Below, piece after piece: positions 23,670 to 32,641 of a DNA stretch of 64,000 nt. A program made the position numbers and the translations under genes. The stretch's first letter is position 1, and each line of letters begins with the position of its first letter. Under the pieces are notes generated by a model. That model was not told the origin of the DNA, made no database searches, and was given only the letters and a program-made list of their open reading frames with translations. Source of the DNA: Eubacteriaceae bacterium ES3 (lineage in GTDB: Bacteria; Bacillota; Clostridia; Eubacteriales; Eubacteriaceae); assembly GCA_030586155.1 (NCBI GenBank), contig CP130741.1, forward strand, positions 1,854,680 through 1,918,679, given 5' to 3'.

Positions 23670-24401
23670 TTATGCCCCTTTCCCATTAGCCAGGACATAG
23701 GTTTTCCTTACAGGATCAATCCGAACGCCTTCATTAACCATCATGTCCCCTAGAGTTTCGACAATCCTTCCGTCGAAATGTTCGGAAACTTCACTCATCA
23801 GCACCTGATAAGCCTCTTCCAGAGAAAAAGCCTGGCGATAATTGCGTCTGCAGGTCATGGCATCAAAGACATCAGAAACGGCGATAATCCGATCAAAGAG
23901 AAGGAGATCTGCAGCCCTTTTATGGTCCGGATAACCGCTGCCGTCTAACCGTTCATGATGGTTTCTGATCATGTTTAGACTGTTTGCGGGAATCCATGTC
24001 TGATTTTTCAGCAGTTGACAGCCGATTTGCGGGTGGGCTTTAACCTTTTCATATTCTTCATCCGATAATTTAGACGGCTTATTGAGGATCTTCCCGTCGA
24101 TCCTGATTTTTCCGATATCGTGAAGGATGGCGCCAATCCCCAGTTCGATCCGGTCCTGCAGATCCAGCTGCAAATTTTGCCCGATCCCGCCGGCAATCAA
24201 TGCCGTTCTAAGCGAATGCCCGGCCAGACAATTGATATTCATTGAAAATTTCTGATAATTGATCAGGTTGGAAAAGGGTTCGAACAATAGTTCAAGCACA
24301 ATTCTTTCGATAGTCTCCCGAAAACAGTCGGGAAACACAGCTTCTTGTGAGCCTTCTATCCGATTAAACAACAGTGAGATTTCACAGCATTTTCTATACA
24401 T
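23670..24401 (-). CDS. HD-GYP domain protein, probable cyclic di-GMP phosphodiesterase
   Basis: A 243-residue soluble protein consisting of little more than an HD-GYP domain. Metal-binding HDIGK (HDIGKIRI) and the GYP loop HHERLDGSGYP are intact, as are GHSLRTALIAGGI (first His) and ISDVFDAMT-like AVSDVFDAMTCRRNYR. It should hydrolyse c-di-GMP to pGpG or GMP. It follows a diguanylate cyclase gene by 25 bp on the same strand, so opposing enzymes are made from one transcript. No receiver or sensor domain precedes it, so activity may depend on the partner. Confidence 0.9.
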   Translation of the reverse strand: MYRKCCEISLLFNRIEGSQEAVFPDCFRETIERIVLELLFEPFSNLINYQKFSMNINCLAGHSLRTALIAGGIGQNLQLDLQDRIELGIGAILHDIGKIRIDGKILNKPSKLSDEEYEKVKAHPQIGCQLLKNQTWIPANSLNMIRNHHERLDGSGYPDHKRAADLLLFDRIIAVSDVFDAMTCRRNYRQAFSLEEAYQVLMSEVSEHFDGRIVETLGDMMVNEGVRIDPVRKTYVLANGKGA

Positions 24402-24426
24402 ACTTCACATCTTCTCCTAAATATTT

Positions 24427-25470
24427 CTACAAACATGCCCCGGTGACCCGGTTTTTCCCCTGGCGTTTGGACTCATACAGCAGTGAGTCCGCCTGATCCA
24501 CCAGAAGCACCTGTTCTGATTTTTTCAAGGTTACCGATGAACTGCAGATACCGGCCGAAACCGTTACCTGAAAATTATAAGCTTCAAAAACAAAAGGATG
24601 GCTTTCAATTTCTTCGCGGATCCGATCGGCAATCTTTCGTCCCGTGTTTTCTTCGGTTTCCGGCAGCAGAATGGCAAATTCCTCACCGCCATACCGGGCT
24701 GCAATATCAGTTGAACGCACCTGCTGTCTGATGATCTGCGCTACCTCACGAATCACATAATCACCGCAGAGATGGCCGTAGACATCGTTGATTTTCTTGA
24801 AATCATCAATGTCAAAGAGAATCAGAATAATCGGCGCAATCTTAGATGCCATCCCATCCAGTTCCTGATAAAAGGACTGATGATTGGATAAGTCTGTCAA
24901 AAAATCCGTTTTGGCCCGATGTTCAAGTAGCTGGTTCTTCTGTTCAATTTCCGCCATAATGCGTTCATTCTGTGTGTAAACTTCCTGAACTGTCTGCCTG
25001 ATCTCATCGACAAAGAAAGCCACGCCCACCAGCAGGACCGTCTGAACAATCGCTGTTAGTAAGTGATGCTTAAGCAGGAGTGAAAGCAGGAGGTAAAATG
25101 TTGCCAGAATCAGGCTATAGCTTTTCACTCTGACCGGCTGATCTCCCAGGCAGAAAATCAGGATATTCAGACACAGAACCGGCAGCAGAAAATAGTAAAA
25201 CAGATCTATGGTATAAGCACAATAAAAAATAAAAAACAGATCAATGAAATAACCCAGATAGCCTGATCCCATTTTTTGCTGGGCCCCACTTTGCCTTCTG
25301 GCATACAAAATAATCTGTTCCACCAGATAGATAAAGTAAAGAACCAAAACGAAGGCGGTTCCCGTCGACACAGTGCCCGTAATGTAATAGACATAAAAAA
25401 ATGTGAACTCAAAAATACAGAGGAAAAATCCCAGATAAATTTCCATAAACAGATGATTAGTTCTTCTCAT
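24427..25470 (-). CDS. Membrane diguanylate cyclase (GGDEF)
   Basis: A 347-residue protein with about six membrane helices in residues 8-165, a short coiled coil (EVYTQNERIMAEIEQKNQ) and a C-terminal GGDEF domain (about 185-345). The active site is GGEEF with the inhibitory RSTD five residues ahead; DFLTDLSNHQSF and FDIDDFKKINDVYGH are the other GTP-binding parts. AGGAGA precedes the ATG. A 23-bp inverted repeat overlaps its promoter and leader. It is the first gene of a pair with the HD-GYP phosphodiesterase. Confidence 0.93.
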   Translation of the reverse strand: MRRTNHLFMEIYLGFFLCIFEFTFFYVYYITGTVSTGTAFVLVLYFIYLVEQIILYARRQSGAQQKMGSGYLGYFIDLFFIFYCAYTIDLFYYFLLPVLCLNILIFCLGDQPVRVKSYSLILATFYLLLSLLLKHHLLTAIVQTVLLVGVAFFVDEIRQTVQEVYTQNERIMAEIEQKNQLLEHRAKTDFLTDLSNHQSFYQELDGMASKIAPIILILFDIDDFKKINDVYGHLCGDYVIREVAQIIRQQVRSTDIAARYGGEEFAILLPETEENTGRKIADRIREEIESHPFVFEAYNFQVTVSAGICSSSVTLKKSEQVLLVDQADSLLYESKRQGKNRVTGACL

Positions 25471-25484
25471 TTCAGCTTTCTCCT

Positions 25485-25550
25485 AAAAGAAACTAGACTA
25501 TAGTTAGCTATTTCTAACAATAGTCTAGTTTCTTTTGGATATTTTGTCAA
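25485..25550 (-). promoter_or_regulatory. Promoter of the cyclase/HD-GYP pair overlapped by a 23-bp inverted repeat
   Basis: On the minus strand TTGACA (25550-25545), a 17-nt spacer and TAGACT (25527-25522) form a promoter. Positions 25485-25507 and 25514-25536 are complementary at 22 of 23 positions with a 6-nt loop. The repeat covers the -10 box and the start of the transcript and ends 3 nt from the ribosome site. It could be a repressor operator, a 5' mRNA hairpin, or a terminator for the upstream gene. Confidence 0.6.
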
Positions 25551-25711
25551 GGGTAAAAAGTGCCAGGTTTTGAATGGCTTTTTCTTAAGCAAAAGGCCGG
25601 AGCCAAAAAAAGCCCTGGCCAAATAATGCTTTTGCTGCGGTCCCAGGCCGCCTTATATATGGTTGTGTCAGACACTTAGGCATAGGGAGCCCGTGTTCTT
25701 TTTGACGGCCA

Positions 25712-26866
25712 TTACAGGGCGCGTTTAAGAATCTCTTCCAACTCCTCATAGTTTAATTTAATGGGATTACCTTTCATACTACTGGCGACCATAGATTTCT
25801 CGATAATCTCGTTAAAGTCGTCTTCTTTAATAGAAAATGCCGACAATCGTGGAATCTTTAAGTGTTGACACAGGTTTTGAATCCATAAAACGCAGTCTTC
25901 AGCGGTTGACTGCTGATTGCCAGTTAAAATTTGAGCGACTTCATCAAATCTTTTAACGGAGACACTCCCTGAATCATCCCGGAGCAGAGCTTTGACATTG
26001 ATTTCAATGGCATATGGCAGCAAGGCAGCGCAGACCACCCCGTGTGGAATCGGAAACATTCCCCCAATTACGCCTGCAAAACCGTGAACTACCCCTAATT
26101 TTGCATTGGCCAGGGCCAATCCCCCGAAAAGACTGGTGATCGCCATGTCTTCCCGAGCTTCAAGATCTGTGCCATCATCAAAGGCTTGTCTGAGGGATTT
26201 AGCCGCCCGCGCCAAACCTTCGCGACAGAAGGCATCAGTGATTGGGTTAGCCTGATTTGAGACAAAGGGTTCCAAAACCTGGGTTAAGGCGTCAAGACCA
26301 GTGCTGGCTGTCACGGCTTGCGGAACGCTGATGGTCAAGGCCGGATCGAGGATTACCAGTTCCGGCAGCATATAGGGACTGCGCAAACTGACTTTAACCT
26401 TATGTTTTTTTGAGCTTATAACCGCATTTTTGGTGACCTCTGCCCCAGTTCCTGAAGTGGTTGGGATGGCAATGCAGGGCAGAGATGGCTGGGTTAATTG
26501 CTGACCTCCACCAATCACTTCCAGGTAGTCAATGATCTCGCCATCATTGTTAAGCATGGCGGCGATTACCTTGGCGGTATCCATGGTGGATCCGCCACCA
26601 AAACCAATGACGACATTACACGCTTCTGTTCTGGCCAAAGCAAGGGCTTCTTTTAAACCTTCAACAGAAGGCTCTCCCTGAACCCCGACGACGATTGTGG
26701 TTATACCGGCTTCATTTAAATAGCCGACTATTTTTGACGTTTCATCTTCCGACATGCCACTAGCAAGCAGGGCTTTATTCCCGAAACTGCTGGTCAGGTG
26801 TCCGATTTTTTTGATGGCACCGACCTCAAAAATAATCCGATTGGCGGTCATAAATTCAAATTTCAT
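25712..26866 (-). CDS. Iron-containing alcohol dehydrogenase
   Basis: A 384-residue group III dehydrogenase. The NAD(P)-binding GFGGGSTMDTAKV lies near residue 90, with IPTTSGTGAEVTKNAVI after it. Metal ligands are seen in STGLDALTQVLE (Asp), VVHGFAG (His) and IPHGVVCA (His). TAGGAG precedes the ATG. In acetogens such enzymes interconvert aldehydes and alcohols or diols; the neighbouring glycerol kinase raises the possibility of C3 metabolism, but nothing fixes the substrate. It follows yjbQ by 27 bp. Confidence 0.92.
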   Translation of the reverse strand: MKFEFMTANRIIFEVGAIKKIGHLTSSFGNKALLASGMSEDETSKIVGYLNEAGITTIVVGVQGEPSVEGLKEALALARTEACNVVIGFGGGSTMDTAKVIAAMLNNDGEIIDYLEVIGGGQQLTQPSLPCIAIPTTSGTGAEVTKNAVISSKKHKVKVSLRSPYMLPELVILDPALTISVPQAVTASTGLDALTQVLEPFVSNQANPITDAFCREGLARAAKSLRQAFDDGTDLEAREDMAITSLFGGLALANAKLGVVHGFAGVIGGMFPIPHGVVCAALLPYAIEINVKALLRDDSGSVSVKRFDEVAQILTGNQQSTAEDCVLWIQNLCQHLKIPRLSAFSIKEDDFNEIIEKSMVASSMKGNPIKLNYEELEEILKRAL

Positions 26867-26893
26867 GATAACTCCTATCTATTTCTTAATTCC

Positions 26894-27289
26894 TTAACCT
26901 TCAATGATTTTCGCAAAAACTTTTCGCTCCCTGGGACCATCAAATTCGCAGAAAAAGATCCCCTGATAGCCTCCAATAACCAATTCGCCCTCATCGATAA
27001 TAAATTCGCTTGAAAAATTAAAGAGACTGGCTTTAATGTGAGCGGCAGCATTTCCTTCTTCATGGGTATAATTATCTTCAAACGGCACAAGCTTATTGAT
27101 GGAATTTAGTATGTCTTTCATGACATTGGGATCGGCATATTCGGTCAGCGTGATTCCGGCCGTTGTGTGAGGAACAAATAAGACCACTATACCTGAGATG
27201 ATTCCGCTGTTTCTAACATAGTCTTTAACCTGTTGCGTTATCTCAACCATATCAGTTCTGCCACCTGATGTAACCTTCAGTATTTCCAT
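26894..27289 (-). CDS. yjbQ: YjbQ family protein (UPF0047)
   Basis: A 131-residue small soluble protein. The family marks are VLFVPHTTAGITLTEYADPNV, HEEGNAAAHIKASL and GTWQGIFFCEFDGPR-like GGYQGIFFCEFDGPRERK, with conserved His and Asp that could hold a metal. The family has been described as having weak thiamine-phosphate synthase activity; the natural role is unsettled. The ATG at 27289 has GGAGG upstream, so the ATG at 27304 is less likely. It lies between the glpK terminator and the iron alcohol dehydrogenase. Confidence 0.87.
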   Translation of the reverse strand: MEILKVTSGGRTDMVEITQQVKDYVRNSGIISGIVVLFVPHTTAGITLTEYADPNVMKDILNSINKLVPFEDNYTHEEGNAAAHIKASLFNFSSEFIIDEGELVIGGYQGIFFCEFDGPRERKVFAKIIEG

Positions 27290-27320
27290 TTTATTGACCT
27301 CCATTTACTGTGATTTAAAA

Positions 27321-27358
27321 AAATGAGCAGAAAACAAAATATTTTCTGCTCATTTTTT
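27321..27358. terminator. Terminator downstream of glpK
   Basis: AAATGAGCAGAAAA (27321-27334) and TTTTCTGCTCATTT (27342-27355) form a 14-bp stem with T runs on both sides. The minus-strand reading ends the glpK transcript before yjbQ. Confidence 0.9.
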
Positions 27359-27377
27359 ACGTTTATCCGACGAATGC

Positions 27378-28874
27378 TTATTCGTGATCAACCCAATTCA
27401 ATGAACGTTCAACCGCTTTTTTCCAGCCCTTGAAGTTTTCAGCGCGGACTTCTTCAGACATATCTGGCGTAAACTTGCGATCCAGGGCCCATTTATCCAA
27501 CAACTCATCCATGCTGCTCCAATAACCTACGGCAAGGCCGGCGAGATAAGCTGTTCCCAAAGCAGTCAGTTCGTTGACAACAGGACGGACAACCGGGACA
27601 TTTAGCATATCTGACTGGAATTGCAGTAAGAAATTATTTTTAATGGCACCACCGTCGCACTTCATTTCTTTCAGATCGATGCCGCAATCCGCAACCATGG
27701 CATCAAGGATTTCTTTGATCTGATAACAGATGGATTCAATGGCGGCGCGAACGATATGAGCCCGGTTGACTCCACGGGTAATCCCCTGAATCGAGGCTCT
27801 GGCGTAAGGGTCCCAATAAGGAGCGGCCAGGCCGACGAAAGCAGGCACCAGATAAACCCCATTGGTGTCAGGGACGCTCAGACAAAGTTCTTCGGTTTCA
27901 GCGGCACTATCTATCATTTTCAGTTCATCTCGCAGCCATTGAACCGTTGCTCCGGCAACAAAGGTATTCCCTTCCAGACAATATGTAACCTTGCCGTTGA
28001 TCCCCCAGGCAATCGTGGTTAACAGGCCATTTTTGGATTCAACGCTTTTTTCACCAGTGGTCATCATCAAGAATGCCCCGGTGCCATATGTGGCTTTTGA
28101 AGAACCTTCCTCAAAACAGGTCTGGCCAAACAGTGCTGCCTGCTGATCGCCAATACATCCGGCAATCGGGACCTCGGCACCAAATATTTTGGGATCGGTC
28201 ATGCCATAGTCGTAACTGGAGGGATGGACTGCCGGTAGCATAATTCTGGGAATATTAAGCTCTTCAAGGAGTTCATCATCCCAATCAAGGGTATGAATAT
28301 TAAATATCATCGTTCGTGACGCATTTGAATAGTCGGTGGCATGCACTCTTCCGCCGGAAAGTTTCCAAATTAGCCAGGTATCAACGGTACCAAAAAGCAG
28401 GTCGCCTTTTTCGGCCCGTTCGCGTGCCCCGGGGATGTTATCGAGCATCCATTTGATTTTAGTCCCGGAAAAATAGGCGTCACAAACGACTCCAGTTTTT
28501 TCTCTAACCTTTGGACCCCATCCGCGGGCATTCATGTCGTCACAAATACTCGCTGTCCGCCGACATTGCCAGACAATTGCATTCATAATCGGTTCACCCG
28601 TCTCTTTATCCCAGATAATCGTTGTTTCACGCTAGTTTGTTATCCCAACGGCAACAATATCTGAAGGCTCAATTCTGGCGCTTCTGAGGATTGCTTTAGC
28701 AGTTTCGATTTGGGTATTCCAAATGTCCAAGGGCCTGTGTTCGACCCAACCGGGATTGGGATAGATCTGTTCGAATTCTCTGTTGAGGGATTCAACTGGG
28801 GTACCATTCTTATCAAAGATGATTGAACGCGAGCTCGTTGTTCCCTGATCCATTGCTAATACGTACTTTGCCAT
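27378..28874 (-). pseudogene. glpK: Glycerol kinase interrupted by an in-frame TAG codon
   Basis: A 498-codon FGGY-family gene collinear with bacterial glycerol kinases from ALDQGTTSSR-like AMDQGTTSSRSII to the C-terminus ([14 protein letters not shown]). Codon 81 (28634-28632) is TAG where the family has CAG in GITN-Gln-RETT; a single C-to-T change explains it. The Arg-Glu right after the stop contacts glycerol in the known enzymes, so translation ending at 80 residues, or restarting at Met (28586), should give no activity. Everything else is intact: [50 protein letters not shown] precedes the ATG. Either this is a very young pseudogene or the TAG is suppressed. Other genes here (chlI, cobN, the feo Cys-rich gene) end normally in TAG. 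Confidence 0.9.
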
Positions 28875-28924
28875 TTTTTTTCCTCCACTTTTTATTCGAT
28901 TTGAGTATCGGGGGCTCGAACAAA

Positions 28925-28938
28925 TGTTATCGTTTACA
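28925..28938 (-). promoter_or_regulatory. CcpA catabolite-responsive element (cre) in the glpK leader
   Basis: The minus strand reads TGTAAACGATAACA, a full match to the degenerate cre consensus TGWAANCGNTNWCA. It lies about 35 nt downstream of the likely transcription start and 51 nt upstream of the glpK ATG, so CcpA could block elongation. Confidence 0.75.
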
Positions 28939-28978
28939 TATTGCTGAATTATTCAACTCATCCTATATGCTTGTTTTC

Positions 28979-28987
28979 ATTATATCA
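28979..28987 (-). promoter_or_regulatory. Extended -10 promoter of glpK
   Basis: On the minus strand TGATATAAT (28987-28979) is a perfect extended -10; the -35 region (TATATT at 29007-29002) is poor. It would give a leader of about 100 nt that contains the cre site. Confidence 0.6.
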
Positions 28988-29031
28988 TATTGGGGGTGGA
29001 AAATATAAGAGAGCTAGTGGAATATTCAGTG

Positions 29032-29244
29032 TTATTCCCCAAAATAATCATCCGCGACTTGAATCTTTCGAACAACAAAAAGCCCCTGGTGGATTAAGGA
29101 GCCATGCGTTTCGTCATAAAGATTAATATATATGTTAGTGACAGTCACCCGGAGAAGATAACGGGCGTTTAAAACCGTTATATTAGAAAAAATCGTTTCA
29201 CAATTATTTTGGTCCCTTTGTGTTAAATGATCTAGCGGCTCCAT
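29032..29244 (-). CDS. Possible small protein, unrecognised
   Basis: A 70-codon open frame starting with ATG and co-directional with its neighbours, in a gap of almost 590 bp between glpK and the GGDEF-EAL gene. It shows no family motif, signal peptide or strong ribosome site. The predicted protein alternates hydrophobic and polar residues like a beta-rich domain (LLRVTVTNIYINLY). It may be a remnant. Confidence that it is translated is low. Confidence 0.28.
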   Translation of the reverse strand: MEPLDHLTQRDQNNCETIFSNITVLNARYLLRVTVTNIYINLYDETHGSLIHQGLFVVRKIQVADDYFGE

Positions 29245-29251
29245 TTGCTGT

Positions 29252-29464
29252 TTATTCTTTCAATTCACACACAATTTCCAGGGCATGAATAAAATCCTTG
29301 ATCAGATCATTTTCCCCATCATTGATGCACCATAAAACACCGTAACCAAATGACATGTTGGCGCATGCCAGGTATAGTTCTCTGGGATCACTTGAGTTGC
29401 CGATCTGACCGGATACTTGGGCATGCTTAAAATATGACGGACGAAATGTCCCAAGCTCATTCAA
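29252..29464 (-). CDS. Possible small protein coupled to the GGDEF-EAL gene
   Basis: A 70-codon frame whose TTG start overlaps the TGA stop of the upstream GGDEF-EAL gene (TTGA). The sequence is not low-complexity (ELYLACANMSFGYGVLWCIN, then DLIKDFIHALEIVCELKE ending in a helix), which favours a real or formerly real gene. There is no separate ribosome site, so it would rely on coupling. I recognise no family. Confidence 0.35.
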   Translation of the reverse strand: MNELGTFRPSYFKHAQVSGQIGNSSDPRELYLACANMSFGYGVLWCINDGENDLIKDFIHALEIVCELKE

Positions 29465-32151
29465 GAACCAAATATCAGCGTATCAATTTGATCGGCTGGT
29501 ATTGGCCTGCTTTTTATGTATCCCTGAACATGGTTGCAGTTTGCGTTTTTCAGATACTGATACTGTTCTTTGGTTTCAACACCTTCGGCTATTGTTTCTA
29601 TATCCAGTTTATGTATTAACTGGATAATGGACTCGATAATATCTGCGCTTTTGGAATCGACCGTAATCTCCTGAATAAAAGACTTATCAATTTTTAAGGT
29701 ATCCAAAGGCAGGCTCTTTAAATAAGACAGCGATGAATAACCGGTCCCAAAATCATCCAACGCAATTTTAAAGCCTGCATTTCTAAAATCATTGAGTTTT
29801 GAAATGACCAAATCAAATGAATCAATCAGCACACTTTCTGTAATTTCCAGCTCAATGTCTTCAGGCTGCAGTTCAAATTCTTTAACCGTTCGATGAATAA
29901 AATCGGAAAAGTCATTCATACGAAGCTGTATATAAGAAACATTGACAGACATCACACCGGTAAAAGCAAATGTATCTTTCCAGCGCTTCATGGTTCGACA
30001 GGCCTCCCTTAATACATATTGTCCTAATGGGATGATAAAGCCGTTATCTTCAGCAATCGGGATAAACTCATTTGGTGAAACCTTGCCATTGACAGGGTCA
30101 TTCCAGCGCAGCAGTGCTTCAAAACCACGGACTTCGTCATTAGCGATTCTAAATTGTGGCTGATAATAAAGTACAAACTCACTGTTAGTTAAGGCAAGGG
30201 GCATTCTCCGCTCCAGTTCCACGCGATGGATAATATCTTCTTTCATCGAACTGTTGAAAAAATCAATTCTATTTTTACCATTTTGCTTTGCTTTGTACAT
30301 GGCCATATCGGCATTGGTAAGCAGTTCTTCAGCAGATAAACCATCCATAGGATAAACAGTGACACCAATGCTGATATTAATAAATATGTCCGCGTCATCT
30401 ATGTGAAATGGAAGCAGAAACACATTTTTTAATTTTTCTGTAAGGACGTGAATAGTGTGAATGTTTTTTATATTCTGAAAAATCACAACAAATTCATCAC
30501 CGCCGAACCGTGCAGCAATATCAGTCGCCCTGATGCATTTTCTGATGACATCTGCAGTCTGTTTTAAAAGCAGATCACCTGTTGCATGCCCCATACTGTC
30601 ATTTATATGTTTAAAATTATCTATATCTATAAACAGAATGGCTATATGGCTCATATTCTGCGCCGCTTCCTCAATAGCCATGGATAGTCTGTCCATTAAA
30701 AGGCTTCGATTAGGCAGTTGGGTGAGTGTATCATGGTGAGCAAGAAAATTTAATTGTTCTTCCTGTTTTTTTAATTTATCAATATCGGTATGAACGCCTG
30801 CCAGGATATAACGTTTCCCGGATTCGTCATAAAAAGCTTTACCTTTTGAGCGAATCCATTGGTAAGTATTATCTGCGGAGAGTAATCGGTATGTTCCCTC
30901 GTACAGGTCAAAAGAACCTTTTATAAACAAATCGAAGGTTTCCATTGTATGAATACGATCATCCGGATGAACATATTCATGCCACTCAGTTTCAGTTATT
31001 GTCTTTAAATTCTTACTTTTCATGTGTGACATGGCGTTTGTATAATCCGGTTTTCCTTCGGATAGTTCCATATACCATATACCATCATTGCTGGCTTCCA
31101 TGATAATTTCAAAAAGTTTATTCTTTTTATGTAAAGAACTCTTACTTTCAAAAAGCTCTTCATTCAAACGTTCTAAACTAGTGTTCTTTTCTTCCAGATC
31201 TTTAATGACAGGTTGTGTCAGATACTGTGTCGCATATAAGATAACAAGTGCAGCAATGATAGCGATGATAATCCCGACACCTACGATAAAGAAATTCGTT
31301 TTTCTTATTGGCTCTTGCAGCTCATCCATATTCCCGGAGACAACCAGTAACCAGTTCGTTTCGGGAATGATACTGCAGGCAGCAATCATTTTCCCGTCCG
31401 TTGTCTCGTATTCGCATATCGTAGCAGAGGATTTTTCTGTTTCATTTGACAGCAATGTCTGAATTTCAGGTATTTCGACAGTCTGACCGATATGATCTTC
31501 ATCAGGAGAATATATATAATTTCCATTTTCATCAACAAGATAGACAAAACTTGTCTCAATCCCTGTTAAGGAAATATCATATAGATATTTTGCAAGACTG
31601 TCAGCATAAATGACAGTCCCAATAAATCCTTTTATCTGTTGGTCGGATTGAGAGAAAACCGGGTGGGCAACAACAACGATCATCCGGTTATCTTTTTGCG
31701 AAACCAGGGTTTCACTAATCACACTGACCTTTTCTGTCATAACTTTCTGGTCATAACTGCGATAAGACAAATCCAGGCCTTTGGTCAGCGGATTGAGACC
31801 TGTCAGGATAATCCCATTTGCATCTGCAATAAAAATGCCATCCAGATTATCACGTTCATCAAAATAATCCTGAAATAAGGCAACGACATTCGCTTCAAGA
31901 TCATCAGAATCAGGGTTGTCCAGAAGCGATATCACGTTTGTATCTTTGGTAAGGTATTCTGGAAGCTTCAATTCCATATCGATCAGGCCACTGATCGTTC
32001 TGCTTTCTGATGTGGATATATCAATGGCAGATTGCTCAAGAATGTTTCTGGTGAGCTCAGAAGATTTATAAGTATTGACGACACCCATTAATATGATTGA
32101 GCTGCTTACAATAATAATCATGAAAATACAAAGTTTAAGTTTAAATCCCAT
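29461..32151 (-). CDS. Cache-PAS-GGDEF-EAL cyclic di-GMP signalling protein
   Basis: An 896-residue membrane sensor. Helix 1 (about 5-27) and helix 2 (about 278-302) bracket an extracytoplasmic double Cache domain (about 35-270, with FVYLVDENGNYIYSPDEDHIGQ). A coiled coil, a PAS fold (about 340-460, ending AGVHTDIDKLKKQEEQ), a GGDEF domain (about 465-630) and an EAL domain (about 645-890) follow. The GGDEF site is intact (FGGDEF with I-site RATD), and the EAL motif EALLRW with DDFGTGYSSLSYL and EGVET supports phosphodiesterase activity, so the protein could do both. GGGGAAG precedes the ATG. It would read an external small ligand and adjust c-di-GMP. Confidence 0.93.
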   Translation of the reverse strand: MGFKLKLCIFMIIIVSSSIILMGVVNTYKSSELTRNILEQSAIDISTSESRTISGLIDMELKLPEYLTKDTNVISLLDNPDSDDLEANVVALFQDYFDERDNLDGIFIADANGIILTGLNPLTKGLDLSYRSYDQKVMTEKVSVISETLVSQKDNRMIVVVAHPVFSQSDQQIKGFIGTVIYADSLAKYLYDISLTGIETSFVYLVDENGNYIYSPDEDHIGQTVEIPEIQTLLSNETEKSSATICEYETTDGKMIAACSIIPETNWLLVVSGNMDELQEPIRKTNFFIVGVGIIIAIIAALVILYATQYLTQPVIKDLEEKNTSLERLNEELFESKSSLHKKNKLFEIIMEASNDGIWYMELSEGKPDYTNAMSHMKSKNLKTITETEWHEYVHPDDRIHTMETFDLFIKGSFDLYEGTYRLLSADNTYQWIRSKGKAFYDESGKRYILAGVHTDIDKLKKQEEQLNFLAHHDTLTQLPNRSLLMDRLSMAIEEAAQNMSHIAILFIDIDNFKHINDSMGHATGDLLLKQTADVIRKCIRATDIAARFGGDEFVVIFQNIKNIHTIHVLTEKLKNVFLLPFHIDDADIFINISIGVTVYPMDGLSAEELLTNADMAMYKAKQNGKNRIDFFNSSMKEDIIHRVELERRMPLALTNSEFVLYYQPQFRIANDEVRGFEALLRWNDPVNGKVSPNEFIPIAEDNGFIIPLGQYVLREACRTMKRWKDTFAFTGVMSVNVSYIQLRMNDFSDFIHRTVKEFELQPEDIELEITESVLIDSFDLVISKLNDFRNAGFKIALDDFGTGYSSLSYLKSLPLDTLKIDKSFIQEITVDSKSADIIESIIQLIHKLDIETIAEGVETKEQYQYLKNANCNHVQGYIKSRPIPADQIDTLIFGS

Positions 32152-32194
32152 ATCAGCTTCCCCAGCAAATCAAAATTTTTGATGATTTACGATA

Positions 32195-32223
32195 AGTATA
32201 TCAAAGAAGAATGTAATCCTCAA
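32195..32223 (-). promoter_or_regulatory. Promoter of the GGDEF-EAL gene
   Basis: On the minus strand TTGAGG (32223-32218), a 17-nt spacer and TATACT (32200-32195) lie 44 nt before the ATG. The remaining gap to 32506 holds one family-1 repeat and the insertion-sequence target site. Confidence 0.7.
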
Positions 32224-32303
32224 TCATAATTAAAATTTGCAAAGCATTCTTAAACTCACAGATTTTATCTGGCGCACCAAGAAGTCTTTTACCATTGATG
32301 ATA

Positions 32304-32332
32304 TCCATATATGTTGGTGTCAGCTACTGGGC
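32304..32332 (+). repeat. Intergenic repeat, family 1
   Basis: The plus strand reads CCATATATG-TTGGTGTCAG-CTACTGGGCG, and is followed by an inverted echo CACCAGGTACCG at 32339-32350. Compare 23601-23636. Confidence 0.5.
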
Positions 32333-32641
32333 GCAAAGCACCAGGTACCGAAAAATTATTTTAATAATTTTTTAGTTCAGGTTTATCATAATAAAAACAG
32401 GGTATTAGAAATATATATTAGATAATCTAAACTACTTCAATGCTGCTTTGTCAATTTTTCTAGTTTGTATTTTTTAACTATTACCGGGAGGCGAAATATA
32501 GTTTTATGTTTTTTGCAAGTTCTTTTTGCAGAAAGTTGCAAGTGAAAAATACAGAATGTTGCATTCTGGAAAATCCATAGTTTTGCAAACTGAAATACAA
32601 AGCAATTTCAGCAGAAATTACCGCATTGCAGGCAATGTTTG

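Noticed and set aside
28632-28634. Pyrrolysine decoding of the TAG in glpK
   Set aside because: The position is a conserved Gln one base change from TAG, chlI, cobN and the feo Cys-rich gene end normally in TAG, and no pyl gene is in the window. Suppression is kept only as an alternative.
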